Positions 10,376 to 19,317 of a stretch of DNA of 64,000 nt are shown here, piece after piece. A model generated the notes under the pieces. The model worked only from the letters and a program-made list of their open reading frames with translations, made no database searches and was not told the DNA's origin. Source of the DNA: Pseudoramibacter sp. Lineage in GTDB: Bacteria; Bacillota; Clostridia; Eubacteriales; Eubacteriaceae. The DNA lies in contig NZ_JAKVLT010000001.1 in NCBI RefSeq assembly GCF_022484225.1, forward strand, positions 1,550,001-1,614,000. The letters are read 5' to 3'. Within the stretch, counting starts at the first letter, position 1, and each line of letters begins with the position of its first letter. A program made the translations under genes and the position numbers.

Positions 10376-11581
10376 ATGTTAAATATCGATATATTAACAG
10401 TAGCTCCGACAGATTTTACAGGTTTTTTATCTTCTCATATTGTGCAACGAGCCGAAAAGGAAAAAACAGCACGAATAAATATTGTAGATATACGCAATTT
10501 TGCAAATGGATGTTATCGTAAAATAGATGATTCTCCATATGGCGGCGGTGCTGGGATGATCTTGCGGTATGAGCCTATTGTAAATGCATTAAATTCACTT
10601 CGTACAGAGAATACCTATACGATTATGATGACGCCATCTGGTTATCCATATAATCAAAATATAGCGCGGCGATTAGCTGAAAATTTAAATCATATTGTTT
10701 TAATATGTGGGCATTATGAGGGAATAGATGAACGCGTTATGCATCATGTTGATTTAAAACTTTCAATCGGAGATTATGTGCTGACTGGAGGCGAGCTGCC
10801 ATCAATGATAGTAGCTGATACTATATTAAGACAATTGAATGGCAATATAAAATCAGCAAGTTTAGAAGAAGAGTCTTTTAATGAAAATCTCCTTGAATAT
10901 CCTCAATATACACGCCCAAAGGAAATCGATGGGTATGAAGTCCCAGAAGTTCTTCTTTCAGGAAATCATCAAGAAATAAAAACATGGCGTTATGAACAGT
11001 CAATTATTATGACAACTAAATTTCGTCCTGATTTGTTAAAAAAAAATAATATACAAAGCGGTTATTATAAGACTAAGATTAGGAGTAATAAAATGGCATC
11101 AAAAGAACAAAATAATAAATTTGATATTTCGAGTTTATCAAATGAATTGATTTATCGTCGGTTTATGTTGATCAATAATAATGAACTTTCTCATTTTTTT
11201 AGTGAGATGACAATTCCTGAATATATTGCGTTAAATTTAATTCTGAAAAATGAAAAAAATGATCCCATTTATGGTGGAAAAACTTATTTGTCTGATTTAG
11301 CAGAAAGTTTGCATCGTCCAATGCGCTATGTCTCAAAGTTATCGAGAACACTTCAAGATAAGGGATTGGTGATTTGGAAGCATGATGGCGACGGAGAACA
11401 AGGTACATATGTTATGATCACTGATGATGGGAAAGCATTGATTGAAAAGCATCAAAAAACAACCCAAGCGTTTTACGGCCATGTTGTTGAAAAGTTTGGC
11501 CAGCAAAATATGATAAAATTGCTAGATTTGATGAAACAACTTGATACGGTTATTACTTCTGAATTAGAGGGAGAAAAGTAA
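10376..11581 (+). CDS. trmD: TrmD tRNA (guanine37-N1)-methyltransferase in frame with a C-terminal MarR-type regulator
   Basis: One 401-codon frame. Residues 1-239 are a full-length TrmD, the SAM-dependent enzyme making m1G37 in tRNA: DSPYGGGAGMILR, LICGHYEGIDERV, the trefoil-knot segment SIGDYVLTGGELP and the ending LLSGNHQEIKTWR ... RPDLL. From Met240 onward it is a 162-residue MarR-like winged helix (SEMTIPEYIALNLIL, SDLAESLHRPMRYVSKLSRTLQDKGLV, a basic/acidic wing, MITDDGKALIEKHQ). No stop lies between them. However, a good Shine-Dalgarno (AGGAG, 11081-11085) sits 7 bases before ATG 11093 (Met240). The MarR part may therefore also, or mainly, be made on its own. The TrmD start lacks a clear Shine-Dalgarno. 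The stop overlaps the citrate synthase start (TAATG). The usual rpsP-rimM-trmD-rplS setting is absent. Confidence 0.9.
   Translation: MLNIDILTVAPTDFTGFLSSHIVQRAEKEKTARINIVDIRNFANGCYRKIDDSPYGGGAGMILRYEPIVNALNSLRTENTYTIMMTPSGYPYNQNIARRLAENLNHIVLICGHYEGIDERVMHHVDLKLSIGDYVLTGGELPSMIVADTILRQLNGNIKSASLEEESFNENLLEYPQYTRPKEIDGYEVPEVLLSGNHQEIKTWRYEQSIIMTTKFRPDLLKKNNIQSGYYKTKIRSNKMASKEQNNKFDISSLSNELIYRRFMLINNNELSHFFSEMTIPEYIALNLILKNEKNDPIYGGKTYLSDLAESLHRPMRYVSKLSRTLQDKGLVIWKHDGDGEQGTYVMITDDGKALIEKHQKTTQAFYGHVVEKFGQQNMIKLLDLMKQLDTVITSELEGEK
11093..11581 (+). CDS. MarR-family regulator: possible separate product from an internal in-frame start
   Basis: This is the 3' part of the trmD frame, listed separately because it has its own ribosome-binding site (AGGAG at 11081-11085, 7-base spacing, ATG 11093). 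Translation there would give a free 162-residue MarR protein of normal length. MarR proteins are dimeric winged-helix DNA-binding regulators, often responding to small aromatic ligands. The recognition helix would be around RPMRYVSKLSRTLQDKG. Its stop codon overlaps the citrate synthase ATG, so it may regulate that gene or its own operon; this is inference. Whether the free form, the fusion or both exist cannot be settled from sequence. Confidence 0.55.
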   Translation: MASKEQNNKFDISSLSNELIYRRFMLINNNELSHFFSEMTIPEYIALNLILKNEKNDPIYGGKTYLSDLAESLHRPMRYVSKLSRTLQDKGLVIWKHDGDGEQGTYVMITDDGKALIEKHQKTTQAFYGHVVEKFGQQNMIKLLDLMKQLDTVITSELEGEK

Positions 11582-12912
11582 TGAGTTTGAAACAATCCGA
11601 TTATTTAGATCGTCAAATAGAAATATGTAAAGAAAATGATGAGATTGCCCCTAGATTATACAGTGAATACGGGATTAACTTAGGTTTAAGGGATCCAGAT
11701 GGGAAGGGCGTATTAACAGGGCTGACCAATATTTCAGCAGTTAACGGAACAAAAGTGATAGGCGGAAAACGTGTTCCCTGTGAAGGTGAATTATGGTATC
11801 GTGGCTATCGAATTGAGACACTTATTAACAGTTTACCAGAACATAAAATGGGGTTTGGAAAAATTGCCTATTTATTGCTTATGGGAGAATTACCTTCTGA
11901 TGAAGAGCTGAAAACTTTTGTATCTGCAGTACGACATTACAGAAAATTACCAACTAACTTTGTGCGTGATGTTATTATGAAAGCTCCTAGCTCTGATATC
12001 ATGAACAGTATGTCGCGTTCCATTTTGACTTTGGCCTCGTATGACCAAGATGCCAAAAATCCTTCACTTGAAAATAATTTGCGTCAATGTATACAGCTTA
12101 TTGGGCAATTTCCTATGCTGGCAGTATATGCTTATCATGCACATGTTTTTACAAATTTAGATGGCAGTATGTATGTACATAATCCCAAGTCAGAATTGTC
12201 TACTGCAGAAAATTTTCTGATGATGTTAAGACCAGATCAGTCATTTACGCCTGTGGAAGCAAAAACCTTAGACACTGCTATGATTTTACATATGGAACAT
12301 GGTGGCGGAAACAATTCAACATTTACAACACGAGTTGTTACGTCAAGTGGATCTGATACATATTCTACTATTAGTGCAGCGATGGCTTCATTAAAAGGAC
12401 CAAAGCATGGCGGCGCAAATATCAAAGTGATGAATATGATGAACGATATTCGCAAAAATGTGAAAGATTATTCAGATAAAGATGAAATTGCGCATTATTT
12501 GAGAAAAATATTGTCAGGTGAAGTATTAGATCATAAAGGGCTTATTTATGGAATGGGACATGCCGTTTATACGCTATCTGACCCTAGAGAAAAAATATTT
12601 AAAAAGTATGTAAAAGAATTAGCAAAAGAAAAGGGAAGAGAAAACGATCTTTTGCTGTATGAAAATATTGAAGAAATTGCCCCCAATATTATTAATGAAA
12701 ATCGTAAAAAGAAAAAGCCGATTTGTGCAAATGTAGACTTTTACAGCGGATTTGTCTTTAATATGTTGAATATTCCCATTGAACTTTACACACCGCTTTT
12801 TGCTGTAGCTAGAATTGTTGGCTGGAGTGCACATAGAATGGAAGAATTAATATGCACAGATAAAATCATTCGCCCGGCTTACATGAGTGTGATGGAAAAG
12901 CACGAAAAATAA
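11581..12912 (+). CDS. Citrate synthase (citrate/2-methylcitrate synthase family)
   Basis: Condenses acetyl-CoA and oxaloacetate to citrate in the cytoplasm. The 443-residue protein has the family's active-site stretches: MEHGGGNNSTF and KGPKHGGAN (substrate and CoA-binding histidines), GMGHAVYTLSDPR with the catalytic histidine, DFYSGF with the catalytic aspartate, and an RIVGWSAHRMEE segment near the end. An N-terminal extension of about 60 residues precedes the WYRGYRIE region, as in many clostridial homologues. The start overlaps the upstream stop (TAATG). With the ICDH-type enzyme at 49.7 kb it suggests an oxidative branch to 2-oxoglutarate; no aconitase is in this window. A 2-methylcitrate activity cannot be excluded. 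Confidence 0.93.
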   Translation: MSLKQSDYLDRQIEICKENDEIAPRLYSEYGINLGLRDPDGKGVLTGLTNISAVNGTKVIGGKRVPCEGELWYRGYRIETLINSLPEHKMGFGKIAYLLLMGELPSDEELKTFVSAVRHYRKLPTNFVRDVIMKAPSSDIMNSMSRSILTLASYDQDAKNPSLENNLRQCIQLIGQFPMLAVYAYHAHVFTNLDGSMYVHNPKSELSTAENFLMMLRPDQSFTPVEAKTLDTAMILHMEHGGGNNSTFTTRVVTSSGSDTYSTISAAMASLKGPKHGGANIKVMNMMNDIRKNVKDYSDKDEIAHYLRKILSGEVLDHKGLIYGMGHAVYTLSDPREKIFKKYVKELAKEKGRENDLLLYENIEEIAPNIINENRKKKKPICANVDFYSGFVFNMLNIPIELYTPLFAVARIVGWSAHRMEELICTDKIIRPAYMSVMEKHEK

Positions 12913-12922
12913 ATTAAATAAA

Positions 12923-12955
12923 AAGGTGGCAGACAATATTCTGCCATCTTTTTTT
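12923..12955 (+). terminator. Intrinsic terminator after citrate synthase
   Basis: An 11-bp stem (AAGGTGGCAGA at 12923-12933 with TCTGCCATCTT at 12940-12950, one G-U pair) is followed by seven T. Confidence 0.92.
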
Positions 12956-13040
12956 GTTTAATAAAAGCTTTAATAAAATAATGATTTATGATATATTATA
13001 AATTATTTAATATATAGATTTTAGGTGGGGAGACTTATTT

Positions 13041-14453
13041 ATGGTACAAAAAAAACAATCGCATAGCAGTTTTAGCGGGCAGCTCGGATTCATAATGGCT
13101 GCAGCAGGTTCAGCAGTTGGTTTGGGAAATATTTGGCGTTTTCCATATTTGGCAGCAAAAGATGGTGGAGGGTTATTCCTCATTGTTTATCTCGTACTTG
13201 TATTGACTTTCGGTTTTACTTTATTAGTAAATGATATTGCAATTGGCCGTCATACACAAAAAAGTCCAATTCAAGCATATGAGATGATTAAACCTGGGTG
13301 GGGATTTTTAGGTCGAATTACATTCTTGGTTCCTGCAATAATAATGACTTATTATGCTGTTATTGGAGGCTGGGTTTTAAAGTACATCACCATATATTTT
13401 ATTGGAGAAGGCCATGCTGCAGCTTCAAGTAATTATTTTTCCTCTTTTATTACGTCTCCAATATCACCAATTATTTATGGACTTATCTTTATGATATTAA
13501 CGGCTATTATCGTTTATAGAGGTGTCCAAAATGGAATTGAAAAATTCTCAAAAGTTTGTATGCCAATTTTGTTAGTGATGATCATTGCAATAGCCGTTTT
13601 TTCCTTAACACTAAAACATACCGAAAATGGTGTGACCAGGACTGGGTTGCAAGGATTAGCAGTATATCTTGTCCCTAATTTTCATGGCATGACAATAGGA
13701 AAATTCCTTTCAGTTTTACTTGATGCAATGAGTCAGCTCTTTTTTTCTTTATCTGTTTCAATGGGAATTATGGTAACTTATGGCTCTTATGTTAAGAAAG
13801 ATATTGATCTCAATCATTCTATTAATATGATTGAAATATTTGATACATTAATTGCCTTTCTTGCTGGACTGATGATTATTCCATCTATTTATGTTTTTAC
13901 AGGAAAATCGGGAATGACATCTGGGCCATCTTTAATATTTGTTTCATTGCCAAAAATATTTAATGCAATGGGAAAATTTGGTATATTTTTTGGTGCTGCT
14001 TTTTTCATTATGGTTGCCTTTGCTGCATTAACTTCATGTATTTCTGTTTTAGAAACGTTAGTTGCGGACTGCTCTGAAATTTTCAAAGCGCCGAGAAAAA
14101 AGGTGACATTAATTTTAACTATTATTTATAGTATTGCAACAATTGTCATTACGTTGGGTTATACTGTTTTTTATTTTGAATTAAAATTACCGAATGGGGC
14201 TACTGGGCAACTTTTGGATTTAGCTGATTATTTAAGTAATAGTGTGCTAATGCCGATCACATCACTATTATCGTGTGTACTGATTGGATGGGTTGTCAAA
14301 CCTAAATTGATTATCGATGAAATGGAATTGAATGGGGAGACATTTAGGAGAAAAAAGATTTACGTTATTATGGTTAAATATATTGCCCCTGTTATTATGG
14401 TTATTTTATTTTTACAATCGACTGGTTTTTGGCAGTGGTTACTGCATATCTAA
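13041..14453 (+). CDS. Sodium-dependent neurotransmitter:sodium symporter (NSS) family transporter
   Basis: Integral membrane Na+-coupled transporter of the LeuT/SNF fold, 470 residues with about 11-12 hydrophobic helices. Helix 1 carries the diagnostic motif GSAVGLGNIWRFPY with the unwound substrate- and Na+-binding stretch, followed by DGGGLFLIVY. The SLSVSMGIMVTYGSY segment in the sixth helix is also characteristic. Bacterial members carry amino acids such as tryptophan, leucine or tyrosine; the substrate is not evident here. The ATG at 13041 follows AGGTGGGGAG. It is a single-gene unit, with a terminator before it and an IS200-type element immediately after its stop. Aromatic amino-acid uptake would fit the IorAB/PaaK genes, but that is speculation. 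Confidence 0.93.
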   Translation: MVQKKQSHSSFSGQLGFIMAAAGSAVGLGNIWRFPYLAAKDGGGLFLIVYLVLVLTFGFTLLVNDIAIGRHTQKSPIQAYEMIKPGWGFLGRITFLVPAIIMTYYAVIGGWVLKYITIYFIGEGHAAASSNYFSSFITSPISPIIYGLIFMILTAIIVYRGVQNGIEKFSKVCMPILLVMIIAIAVFSLTLKHTENGVTRTGLQGLAVYLVPNFHGMTIGKFLSVLLDAMSQLFFSLSVSMGIMVTYGSYVKKDIDLNHSINMIEIFDTLIAFLAGLMIIPSIYVFTGKSGMTSGPSLIFVSLPKIFNAMGKFGIFFGAAFFIMVAFAALTSCISVLETLVADCSEIFKAPRKKVTLILTIIYSIATIVITLGYTVFYFELKLPNGATGQLLDLADYLSNSVLMPITSLLSCVLIGWVVKPKLIIDEMELNGETFRRKKIYVIMVKYIAPVIMVILFLQSTGFWQWLLHI

Positions 14454-14465
14454 TCGTAAAATCAC

Positions 14466-14488
14466 AACCACCGGCTTAGCCGGTGGTT
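14466..14488. repeat. IS200-type end hairpin (distal to tnpA)
   Basis: A perfect 10-bp stem, AACCACCGGC at 14466-14475 with GCCGGTGGTT at 14479-14488 and loop TTA, probably recognised by TnpA as the element's right end. Two further small hairpins follow (GGTAGC/GCTACC at 14492-14515 and AACATCTT/AAGATGTT at 14520-14535). Confidence 0.75.
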
Positions 14489-14601
14489 TGTGGTAGCCTT
14501 ATAAGGGCCTGCTACCGGCAAACATCTTAAGATGTTCGAAATGGTACGCCTTCCGCTCCACTTCCTTCTCTCGCAACGCTTTCCCGACGAACCCTAAAGG
14601 G

Positions 14602-15072
14602 TTACTTTACTTTTTTCCCACTAAATGGGTCAATGTACTCTTTTATACTTATCTGATCTTCTGCAATATCTTCCTGCAATTGTGTGCGAATATATTCTGC
14701 GATCTTTTTAGTATTTTTGCCAACCGTATCCACATAGTATCCTCTGCACCAGAAATGCCTGTTCCCATATCTATACCTCAGGTTTGCATACTTATTGAAT
14801 ATCATCAGAGAACTTTTCCTTTTTAAATATCCTACAATTTGAGAAACTGAATATTTTGGCGGTATCCTAACTAACATATGAATATGATTCGAACAGCATT
14901 CTGCCTCAATGATTTCAATTCCTTTTCTTTGGCACAATATTCTTAATATTTTGCCGATATCTGCACGAATTTTTCCGTATATGGCTTGTCTGCGGTACTT
15001 TGGTGCAAACACGATGTGATACTTACAATTCCATGTAGTATGTGCTAAACTATTACTAGCATTATTATTCAT
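14602..15072 (-). CDS. tnpA: IS200-type Y1 (HUH) transposase TnpA
   Basis: Transposase that cuts and rejoins single-stranded DNA through one tyrosine. The 156-residue protein starts with the family stretch TTWNCKYHIVFAPKYRRQ and has the HUH metal-binding motif as HIH in CSNHIHMLVRIPP. VSQIVGYLKRKSS and HFWCRGYYVDTVG follow, and the likely catalytic Tyr lies in IAEYIRTQ. Length and motifs are intact, so it may be active. The ATG at 15072 is preceded by AAAAGGAGGTT (minus strand), which is embedded in a long leader hairpin that should block translation. TnpA alone, without TnpB, defines the IS200 subgroup. Confidence 0.95.
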   Translation of the reverse strand: MNNNASNSLAHTTWNCKYHIVFAPKYRRQAIYGKIRADIGKILRILCQRKGIEIIEAECCSNHIHMLVRIPPKYSVSQIVGYLKRKSSLMIFNKYANLRYRYGNRHFWCRGYYVDTVGKNTKKIAEYIRTQLQEDIAEDQISIKEYIDPFSGKKVK

Positions 15073-15079
15073 AATGTTT

Positions 15080-15138
15080 AACCTCCTTTTGGAAGTGATA
15101 GCGGTTGGCGAACCTCTATCATCTTACTACAGGAGGTT
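15080..15138 (-). promoter_or_regulatory. tnpA leader hairpin sequestering its ribosome-binding site
   Basis: On the minus strand the tnpA Shine-Dalgarno AGGAGGTT (15080-15087) is exactly complementary to an upstream AACCTCCT (15131-15138). Between them a nested stem closes: GATAG..GGTT (15111-15120) with AACC..CTATC (15097-15106). In the transcript this forms a long hairpin that hides the ribosome-binding site, as described for IS200 elements of enterobacteria. Confidence 0.75.
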
Positions 15139-15167
15139 TTTTCTTGAAGCTAAAGCTTTTTTAATCT

Positions 15168-15185
15168 CACCGGCATAGCCGATGG
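15168..15185. repeat. IS200-type end hairpin (proximal to tnpA start)
   Basis: An imperfect palindrome with CCGGC, loop ATA and GCCG, sharing its core with the hairpin at the other end of the element. Confidence 0.65.
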
Positions 15186-15239
15186 TTTATTGATTCATCT
15201 CGCTTTGCTCGATAAATCCTCATCTAAAGAAGATCACAA

Positions 15240-15279
15240 AAAGAGAAAAGAGCATTGTATAATTACAATGCTCTTTTCT
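15240..15279 (-). terminator. Intrinsic terminator for the parvulin gene
   Basis: The plus-strand stem AAAAGAGCATTGTA...TACAATGCTCTTTT (about 15246-15277) lies just past the minus-strand gene's stop. On the minus strand it is followed by a T-rich run. It also separates that gene from the IS element. Confidence 0.85.
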
Positions 15280-15285
15280 GATTCT

Positions 15286-16053
15286 TTATATTCCCAATTT
15301 GATTTCTACAGAGTACTTTTCTTTTAAATCTTCAGCTTCATTTACATAAGCGCGGTTTTGTTTTTGTCCTAAAAGAAAACGGTGCAAACTATCGTGTGCA
15401 GCTTCAAAAGGAATTTTTTCTTTTATCTTTTTATCGGTGACTTTGATGATATGATAGCCAAATTGAGATTTTACGGGCTCTTTCGTCATTTCACCGGGTT
15501 CTAAGGCAAAAGCAGCAACTTCAAATTCTGCGACCATTTGGCCCTTATGGAAGTATCCTAAATCACCGCCTTTATTTCTATTGGATTGATCTAAAGAATA
15601 ATCTTTGGCAGCTTGCTCAAAGCTCTTATCACCTTTATTTATTTCATTAATAATATCAATAGCTTGCTGCTTGGAAGGAAGTAAGATATGTGAAGCTCGA
15701 ATTGAATCAGGTGCAATAAACTGATTGCTGTGTTCTTGATAATAGGCCTTCAATTCTTCTTCTGATACTTTGATATCGCTCATGAAATGAGAAATCATAT
15801 AAGATTTTAAAAATTTTTCTTTCATTTCAGAGAATTCTTTTTGATATTGTTCTGTGTCTTCGACGTGTTCATCTTTTCCTTTAAGATAAAATAATTCTTG
15901 AGCAATCATTTCATTTAATAATTGACGTTGACCTTCTCGCGTTCTAAACTGAGCTTGTTGGTCAGCAGGTGCTTGTTCAATCAAAAGATTTAATTGTTTT
16001 TGTGTTATTTCCTTACCTTCAACTACGGCAAGAACTTTGTCTTCTAAAGGCAT
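15286..16053 (-). CDS. Cytoplasmic parvulin-type peptidyl-prolyl cis-trans isomerase
   Basis: A folding helper of the PpiC/SurA family, 255 residues. Residues 1-110 form a helical SurA-like N-terminal domain; residues about 118-215 are the parvulin domain, with RASHILLPSKQQA, GGDLGYFHKGQMVAEFEVAAFAL and the ending SQFGYHIIKVTDK. There is no signal peptide or lipobox, so unlike PrsA it should stay in the cytoplasm. The ATG at 16053 follows GAGGAGGGG. It has its own promoter (16084-16112) and terminator, so it is a single-gene unit divergent from pyrH. Confidence 0.9.
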   Translation of the reverse strand: MPLEDKVLAVVEGKEITQKQLNLLIEQAPADQQAQFRTREGQRQLLNEMIAQELFYLKGKDEHVEDTEQYQKEFSEMKEKFLKSYMISHFMSDIKVSEEELKAYYQEHSNQFIAPDSIRASHILLPSKQQAIDIINEINKGDKSFEQAAKDYSLDQSNRNKGGDLGYFHKGQMVAEFEVAAFALEPGEMTKEPVKSQFGYHIIKVTDKKIKEKIPFEAAHDSLHRFLLGQKQNRAYVNEAEDLKEKYSVEIKLGI

Positions 16054-16083
16054 AAGACCCCTCCTCTAACTAATATAAATTTT

Positions 16084-16112
16084 ATAGTAACGATTATTGG
16101 TTAAGCTGTCAA
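16084..16112 (-). promoter_or_regulatory. Strong sigma-A promoter for the parvulin gene
   Basis: On the minus strand, consensus TTGACA (16107-16112) and TACTAT (16084-16089) are spaced by exactly 17 bases, about 30 bases upstream of the parvulin ATG. Confidence 0.8.
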
Positions 16113-16161
16113 TAAATAAAATAATTGTATGTACGTAAATTATTTTGCATATTTTCAAGTC

Positions 16162-16189
16162 TTTACAATTATATAAGATAGTGTATAAT
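16162..16189 (+). promoter_or_regulatory. Promoter of the pyrH operon
   Basis: TTTACA at 16162-16167 and TATAAT at 16184-16189 have a 16-base spacer. Transcription would start near 16196, giving a leader of about 80 bases that contains the hairpin at 16230-16255. Confidence 0.65.
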
Positions 16190-16228
16190 ATAAAGTATAA
16201 ACGGATAATATTAAGATATGTGGTATAA

Positions 16229-17546
<1,318 letters not shown>

Positions 17547-17565
17547 TAAAATATAATGGTGGTTT

Positions 17566-17597
17566 GAGAGTGGGTGTTCCCCACTCTTATGTTTTTT
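17566..17597 (+). terminator. Terminator-like hairpin between frr and rimP (possible NusA-responsive attenuator)
   Basis: A 9-bp stem (GAGAGTGGG at 17566-17574 with CCCACTCTT at 17580-17588) and 5-nt loop are followed by ATGTTTTTTG. rimP starts 14 bases later with no convincing promoter between, so this is best read as a partial terminator inside the transcript leading into nusA. In B. subtilis the equivalent operon is, from memory, autoregulated by NusA-dependent termination. Confidence 0.7.
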
Positions 17598-17610
17598 GTG
17601 AAGTAAATTT

Positions 17611-18066
17611 ATGACGAAACAGGAAAAATTATTCAATTTATTTAGCCCTATTATTAATCAAATGGGTTATGAATGTTACAATGTTGAATTAAAGAAAAAC
17701 GGCAAAAGGCGATCTTTAATGATTTATATTGATCATCCGGATGGTATAAAGATTGAAGATTGTGAAAAAGTCAGTAGAGAAATAAGTCGATTTTTAGACG
17801 AAGCGGATCCGATAGAAGGTGCATACACATTGGAAGTTTCTTCTCCAGGAATAGAAAGACAATTGTCGCGTATTGAACATTATCAAGCGGCAATAGGGGA
17901 AAAAATCGACATTAGCTTATTTAAGCCTATTAATAAAATGAAGAAAATATGTGCTGTATTAACAGAAGTGGATGATAAGGGGATTGCCGTACAATTCAAC
18001 CACACTACATTACACTTTAATTTTACCGACATTGCAAAAGCAAATATCCATTTTGATTTTGATTAA
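17611..18066 (+). CDS. rimP: Ribosome maturation factor RimP
   Basis: Assists 30S subunit assembly. The 151 residues have the two-domain RimP pattern: an N-terminal alpha/beta part with GYECYNVELKKNGKRRSLMIYID, then CEKVSREISRFLDE and the signature LEVSSPGIERQL; the C-terminal Sm-like part is divergent. The ATG at 17611 has only a weak Shine-Dalgarno (GTGAAG). It is first of the rimP-nusA-rnpM-infB block, directly after a terminator-like hairpin, a layout shared with other Bacillota. Confidence 0.95.
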   Translation: MTKQEKLFNLFSPIINQMGYECYNVELKKNGKRRSLMIYIDHPDGIKIEDCEKVSREISRFLDEADPIEGAYTLEVSSPGIERQLSRIEHYQAAIGEKIDISLFKPINKMKKICAVLTEVDDKGIAVQFNHTTLHFNFTDIAKANIHFDFD

Positions 18067-18084
18067 TAATTGTGAGGGTTGAAA

Positions 18085-19317
18085 ATGAATGCAGAATTTA
18101 TTACTGCTTTAGATATTTTGGAAAAAGAAAAGGGTATTAATAAAGAAGAATTAATACAAGATATTGAAAGTTCAATAGAGCAAGCTTATAAAAAGAATTA
18201 TGGCAATGATCAAGATTTTGAAGTGGTCTTCGATCGGGAAACTGGAGAAATAAAACTATTTTCCAGGTGGTTAGTTGTCAGCAATGATGTGTTGGAACTT
18301 TCTGGCAGCGAAAAAAGGTTGCAAGATGCGATTGAAATTAATGAAAGTTGCCATATCGGAGATGTCATTGAACAAGAAATTGAACCGAAAGATTTTGGCC
18401 GAATTGCAGCTCAAAATGCGAAACAAATGATCTATCAAAAGATTAAAGAACAAGAAAGAAAGAAAATTTACAACGAATTTATTGAGCATGAAGGCGAAAT
18501 CATTACGGGAAGTATAGATCACGTTGAACGGAAAATGGTTTACGTCGACTTAGGCGATACTGTGGGTTTTCTTCCTCTAAATGAACAAATTTATGGAGAA
18601 AATTATTTACCTGGAGAGCGAATTAAAGTATATATTTTGTCAGTCCGTAATCAGAGCAAAGGACCTGAAATTATATTATCTAGAAAGCATCCAGGACTTT
18701 TAAAAAGATTATTGGAAGATGAAGTTCCTGAAATTTATGACGGGATTGTTGAAATTGAAAGCGTTGCACGTGAGGCAGGAGCCAGATCTAAAGTTGCTGT
18801 TAAATCGAATGATCCAGCTATTGATCCCGTTGGCGCTTGTGTAGGTCATAAAGGAAGTCGCATACAAAACATTATAGACGAGCTTGGAAATGAAAAAATA
18901 GATGTTATTAAATATAGCGAGGATCCTTATGAATATATTACAAATGCTTTGAGTCCTGCTAACGTAAAAGAGGTTTTAATCAATGACGAAAACAAGCAGG
19001 CATATGCAATTGTTGATGATTTACAGTTCTCACTTGCAATTGGAAAAGAAGGACAAAATGTCCGTTTGGCTGTTCATTTAACGGGATGGAAAATAGATAT
19101 CAAGAGTACTTCAGAATTTAAAAAGATTTTAATGGAACATCCCAATTTTAGAGAAGAATTTAGTAAAAAAGATGAACATGTCGAAAAATTAGTTGATGAA
19201 ATAAAAAAAGAAATGGATGCACTCTTAGATGATAGTGCAGGTTCTGGAAAACTTGATCTGAATGACGATGATCTTTTCTTATCTGAATTAAACGATAATA
19301 GTGAAGAGAACCAATGA
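18085..19317 (+). CDS. nusA: Transcription termination/antitermination factor NusA
   Basis: RNA-polymerase-binding elongation factor that promotes pausing and intrinsic termination. The protein is 410 residues from ATG 18085 (GAGGG at 18074-18078; an in-frame TTG two codons earlier is less likely). Order: N-terminal RNAP-binding domain (residues 1-125), S1 domain (about 135-200, with ITGSIDHVERKMVYVDLGDTVGFLP), then KH1 and KH2 (PVGACVGHKGSRIQNIIDEL and SLAIGKEGQNVRLAVHLTGW). A short acidic tail replaces the acidic repeats of proteobacterial NusA. The gene overlaps rnpM by 4 bases. Confidence 0.97.
   Translation: MNAEFITALDILEKEKGINKEELIQDIESSIEQAYKKNYGNDQDFEVVFDRETGEIKLFSRWLVVSNDVLELSGSEKRLQDAIEINESCHIGDVIEQEIEPKDFGRIAAQNAKQMIYQKIKEQERKKIYNEFIEHEGEIITGSIDHVERKMVYVDLGDTVGFLPLNEQIYGENYLPGERIKVYILSVRNQSKGPEIILSRKHPGLLKRLLEDEVPEIYDGIVEIESVAREAGARSKVAVKSNDPAIDPVGACVGHKGSRIQNIIDELGNEKIDVIKYSEDPYEYITNALSPANVKEVLINDENKQAYAIVDDLQFSLAIGKEGQNVRLAVHLTGWKIDIKSTSEFKKILMEHPNFREEFSKKDEHVEKLVDEIKKEMDALLDDSAGSGKLDLNDDDLFLSELNDNSEENQ

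Larger units (their letters stand above)
14460..15195 (-). mobile_element. IS200-type insertion sequence (single tnpA, hairpin ends)
   Basis: About 740 bases from the hairpin at 14466-14488 to that at 15168-15185. Both are built on an ACCGGC-T/A-TA-GCCG core, as expected for the imperfect palindromes at the ends of IS200/IS605 elements. There are no long terminal inverted repeats and no target duplication, which fits single-strand transposition. It holds only the Y1 transposase gene on the minus strand; no tnpB is present. It sits just past the NSS transporter stop. Exact ends are uncertain by several bases. Confidence 0.85.

Noticed and set aside
14454..15240. Possible tnpB or omega RNA accompanying the IS element
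   Set aside because: No second open frame or guide-RNA-like end exists; the element is a plain single-gene IS200 type.
17552..17557. TATAAT in the frr-rimP gap considered as a rimP promoter
   Set aside because: No -35 at 15-19 bases upstream, and transcription would start at the very edge of the hairpin. An attenuator inside the longer transcript is more likely.
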